This document shows, piece after piece, positions 33,815 through 35,548 of a stretch of DNA of 35,548 nt. A program made the position numbers and the translations under genes. Origin of the DNA: DAOTUL01 sp034437435 (lineage in GTDB: Bacteria > Chloroflexota > Anaerolineae > Aggregatilineales > Phototrophicaceae); contig CAYQJO010000013.1 in assembly GCA_964417785.1 (NCBI GenBank), positions 1 through 35,548 of the forward strand. Reading direction: 5' to 3'. Below the pieces are notes generated by a model. It was not told the origin of the DNA and did not search any database. It saw only the letters and a program-made list of their open reading frames with translations. Position 1 is the stretch's first letter, and every line of letters begins with the position of its first letter.

Positions 33815-34855
33815 GTGAAGGTTCTGGCGGTAGACGACAATCCGGATAACATACAACTGATCACCGACATTCTGGACGATCTGGGGCATGATGTAACCTG
33901 TGCCTACGACGGCCCACAGGCTCTAGAATCAGTGGAAGCAGATGCACCCGATCTTATCTTGCTGGATGTCAATATGCCGGGAATGTCCGGATTTGATGTC
34001 ATTGCCCGTCTGAAAGCGGATCAACGCACATCGGGGATTCCTGTCATTATGTTGACGGCATTGGCCGGAATCGATTACCGGGTTGAGGGTCTGGGTCTGG
34101 GCGCGGACGACTATCTGACCAAGCCGTTCAGCCCACGCGAATTGATCGCCCGCATTGAGACTCGTCTGAGGGCTAAATCGGCCAATGACAATCTACGCAA
34201 CGCCCGTCAGGCGATCCAGGCGACCTTTGAGCGGTATGTCGCGCCCGAAGTCGTGCAGCAGTTGATTAACGACCCGGCCCGGATCGAACTGGGCGGCCAG
34301 TTGCAGGAAATCACGGTGCTGTTTGCCGATATGCAAAGCTTCACGGCCATCTCCGAACATGTCGATCCGGAAAAGCTGCTGACGGTGCTGAATCAGTATC
34401 ATGGTTTGATTGTGGGCGCTATTCAGGCCAACAAAGGCACCATCGACAAGTTCATCGGTGATGCGGTGATGGCGCTTTATAACACGCCGCTGGAACTTGA
34501 GCGACATCCGCTGCGGGCGGTCCAGACAGCACTGACGGTCCGCGAAGCACTGGCAGAGTTCCACACCCAGTTTGAACCGGGTCTGCGCATGGACATCAAT
34601 TTCGGCATCCACACTGGCAAAGCGGTGGTGGGCAATGTGGGGACATCGCAGATCATGAATTTCACAGCGGTCGGTGATACGGTCAATGTGGCAGCTCGGC
34701 TCCAGGCCACCAGCCATGACGGTCAGATTCTTATTAGCGAATCGACGTATGCGCGAGTGCAGGATCAGATCGATGCGGAATTGCTGGGACCGGTGCAACT
34801 CAAAAATCGACAGGTACCGGTGATGGTGTATGCTATTCGTGGTCTGCTCACCTGA
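33815..34855 (+). CDS. Response regulator with class III adenylate/guanylate cyclase domain
   Basis: A 346-residue cytoplasmic protein. The receiver (1-120) has Asp7/Asp8, phosphoacceptor Asp51 (LILLDVNMPG), Thr81 and Lys103. A helical linker (120-160) joins it to a class III cyclase domain with both metal residues, Asp172 (LFADMQSF) and Asp216 (FIGDAVMA), and Lys212 (DKFIGD). The residue that normally contacts the adenine through Asp is Asn in MNFTAVGD, so substrate choice is uncertain. The protein could produce cAMP or cGMP on phosphorylation. GTG start with GGGAG upstream, 17 bases after the signal peptidase gene. No kinase lies nearby. Confidence 0.92.
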   Translation: MKVLAVDDNPDNIQLITDILDDLGHDVTCAYDGPQALESVEADAPDLILLDVNMPGMSGFDVIARLKADQRTSGIPVIMLTALAGIDYRVEGLGLGADDYLTKPFSPRELIARIETRLRAKSANDNLRNARQAIQATFERYVAPEVVQQLINDPARIELGGQLQEITVLFADMQSFTAISEHVDPEKLLTVLNQYHGLIVGAIQANKGTIDKFIGDAVMALYNTPLELERHPLRAVQTALTVREALAEFHTQFEPGLRMDINFGIHTGKAVVGNVGTSQIMNFTAVGDTVNVAARLQATSHDGQILISESTYARVQDQIDAELLGPVQLKNRQVPVMVYAIRGLLT

Positions 34856-34872
34856 GACTCACGAACTCTGGC

Positions 34873-34902
34873 TTGACGGGTCCGGGTAGGCGCTGGTACA
34901 CT
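34873..34902 (+). promoter_or_regulatory. Promoter of tRNA-Glu
   Basis: TTGACG (34873-34878), 18-base spacer and TACACT (34897-34902). The predicted start near 34909 is a few bases before the mature tRNA 5' end. Confidence 0.6.
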
Positions 34903-34916
34903 GATTTTCATTGTAA

Positions 34917-34989
34917 GGCCCCATCGTCTAGCGGTCCAGGACGTCACCCTTTCAAGGTGAAGACACGGGTTCGAGTCCCGTTGGGGTCA
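34917..34989 (+). tRNA. tRNA-Glu (anticodon TTC)
   Basis: A complete 73-base cloverleaf. Acceptor GGCCCCA pairs with TGGGGTC (one G-U), anticodon stem TCACC/GGTGA encloses loop CTTTCAA with anticodon TTC, and the T arm is CGGGTTCGAGTCCCG. The CCA end is not encoded. Confidence 0.96.
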
Positions 34990-35009
34990 CAGGTTTACAC
35001 GATCTAGAA

Positions 35010-35040
35010 AAAGCCGTTGCGAGCATCTTGCAGCGGCTTT
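35010..35040 (+). terminator. Hairpin terminator behind tRNA-Glu, active on both strands in principle
   Basis: AAAGCCGTTGC (35010-35020) pairs with GCAGCGGCTTT (35030-35040) over 11 positions with one T-G wobble and a nine-base loop. On the plus strand the tail is TTTAT. On the minus strand it is followed by TTTTTC. Confidence 0.7.
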
Positions 35041-35231
35041 ATGCATTCCAAGACCCGCCACAATCCCCCGTAATACACAAACACATCACCAAATCTGAAC
35101 GCAACCAGCAAATCATCGAATGCTATGAGCGTGGCGATACACTCGAAGCAATCGCCAAACAATTTGTCATCTCCCATCAGCGCGTGCATCAGATTATCCA
35201 GCGCTGGCTGAAATCGAAGGGAGATGCGTAA
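35028..35231 (+). CDS. Short helix-turn-helix reading frame, start uncertain
   Basis: A reading frame of up to 67 residues. Residues about 25-62 (TLEAIAKQFVISHQRVHQII) match sigma-70 region 4-type HTH domains, which bind DNA. No ATG or GTG exists in frame before the HTH. The only candidate is TTG at 35028, inside the 3' arm of the tRNA terminator hairpin and without a ribosome site, and the frame is open back into the tRNA gene. It could be a TTG-started regulator or a truncated remnant. Its stop touches the ATG of the next gene (TAAATG), which suggests co-translation. Confidence 0.5.
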   Translation: MQRLYAFQDPPQSPVIHKHITKSERNQQIIECYERGDTLEAIAKQFVISHQRVHQIIQRWLKSKGDA

Positions 35232-35548
35232 ATGCTCTCCCAAATCAAACCCCTCACCCAGGAACAGCGGCAGAATGCCCACGATGCTGCACAGCAGGCG
35301 GTCATGCGGGCCGTCGGTGAGCGTCCGCTGCGCGAACACTTCGACCGCCACACAGCCTCGCGCTATCCGCAGTCAGTATCTCGGCTGATTAACGTGCTGT
35401 GCATCGTGCTACTGCTGGCAGCCTTTACGCCATCGGCTATCCGTTTGTTCGTCATCGGTTCGGAGACATTCGGCGCAGCCGTACCGTCCAATCTCGCTAT
35501 GCTCGCTGTGGGCATTGCAACCGTGCTGACTGCCGAAATCGGTCAGGT
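35232..35548 (+). CDS. Membrane protein, 3' end outside the window
   Basis: The frame is open from ATG 35232 to the window end (105 complete codons) and is not recognised. The first 53 residues are polar (MLSQIKPLTQEQRQNAHDAA), then hydrophobic stretches at about residues 53-75 (LINVLCIVLLLAAF) and 84-100 (LAMLAVGIATVL) indicate at least two membrane helices. It directly follows the HTH frame. The start has no strong ribosome site, consistent with coupling to the upstream stop. Confidence 0.6.
   Translation, partial: MLSQIKPLTQEQRQNAHDAAQQAVMRAVGERPLREHFDRHTASRYPQSVSRLINVLCIVLLLAAFTPSAIRLFVIGSETFGAAVPSNLAMLAVGIATVLTAEIGQ

Overview
The window reads as a draft chromosomal scaffold of a bacterium, most likely a Chloroflexota of the Anaerolineae type. 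This placement is inferred from gene style, not from a marker search. The supporting signs are a secreted SH3b protein with a Pro-Thr-Asn repeat linker, a V4R (4-vinyl reductase-like) protein, response regulators fused to class III cyclase domains, a YfhO-flippase fusion, moderately high GC and frequent GTG starts. A run of exactly 100 N inside polA shows that this is a scaffolded assembly, possibly a metagenome bin.

Layout. 1-1748: 5' part of a tRNA-Ala(CGC) gene on the minus strand, an inositol monophosphatase family protein (minus) and a double-domain thioredoxin (plus). 1955-7786: a compact four-gene operon with an unrecognised alpha-helical protein, two different BREX-type (DUF2791, BrxC/BrxD) P-loop ATPases and an Lhr/BrxHI-like SF2 helicase. 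None of the usual BREX partners (PglX methylase, PglZ, BrxL) is present. This is the best candidate here for an undescribed system. 7833-14160: recF, a rhomboid protease and a 1358-residue fusion of a YfhO-type membrane protein with a polysaccharide flippase. 14141-17455: a small hypothetical gene (minus), asnS and miaB. 17603-21500: a V4R protein, an SH3b lipoprotein, and a pseudo-receiver protein whose C-terminus resembles an IS200/REP-transposase (Y1) fold in which both HUH histidines are tyrosines.

21558-25189: polA, interrupted by the assembly gap, and argF. 25202-31001: a large TPR protein, cdaA (diadenylate cyclase), its partner ybbR/cdaR, and der. 30989-34855: a minus-strand receiver-GAF-cyclase protein with a degenerate cyclase site, two tandem signal peptidases I, and a receiver-cyclase protein with an intact metal site. 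34917-35548: tRNA-Glu(TTC), a hairpin terminator, a short sigma-region-4-like HTH reading frame without a normal start, and the beginning of a membrane protein that runs off the window.

Organisation. Most genes are housekeeping (replication/repair, translation, arginine synthesis, c-di-AMP, secretion, ribosome assembly). The helicase operon is the only block that looks like a genome-defence or DNA-processing module. Seven promoters share an extended -10 of the form TGnTATNNT, and the recF promoter lies so close to the ATG that its mRNA is probably leaderless.
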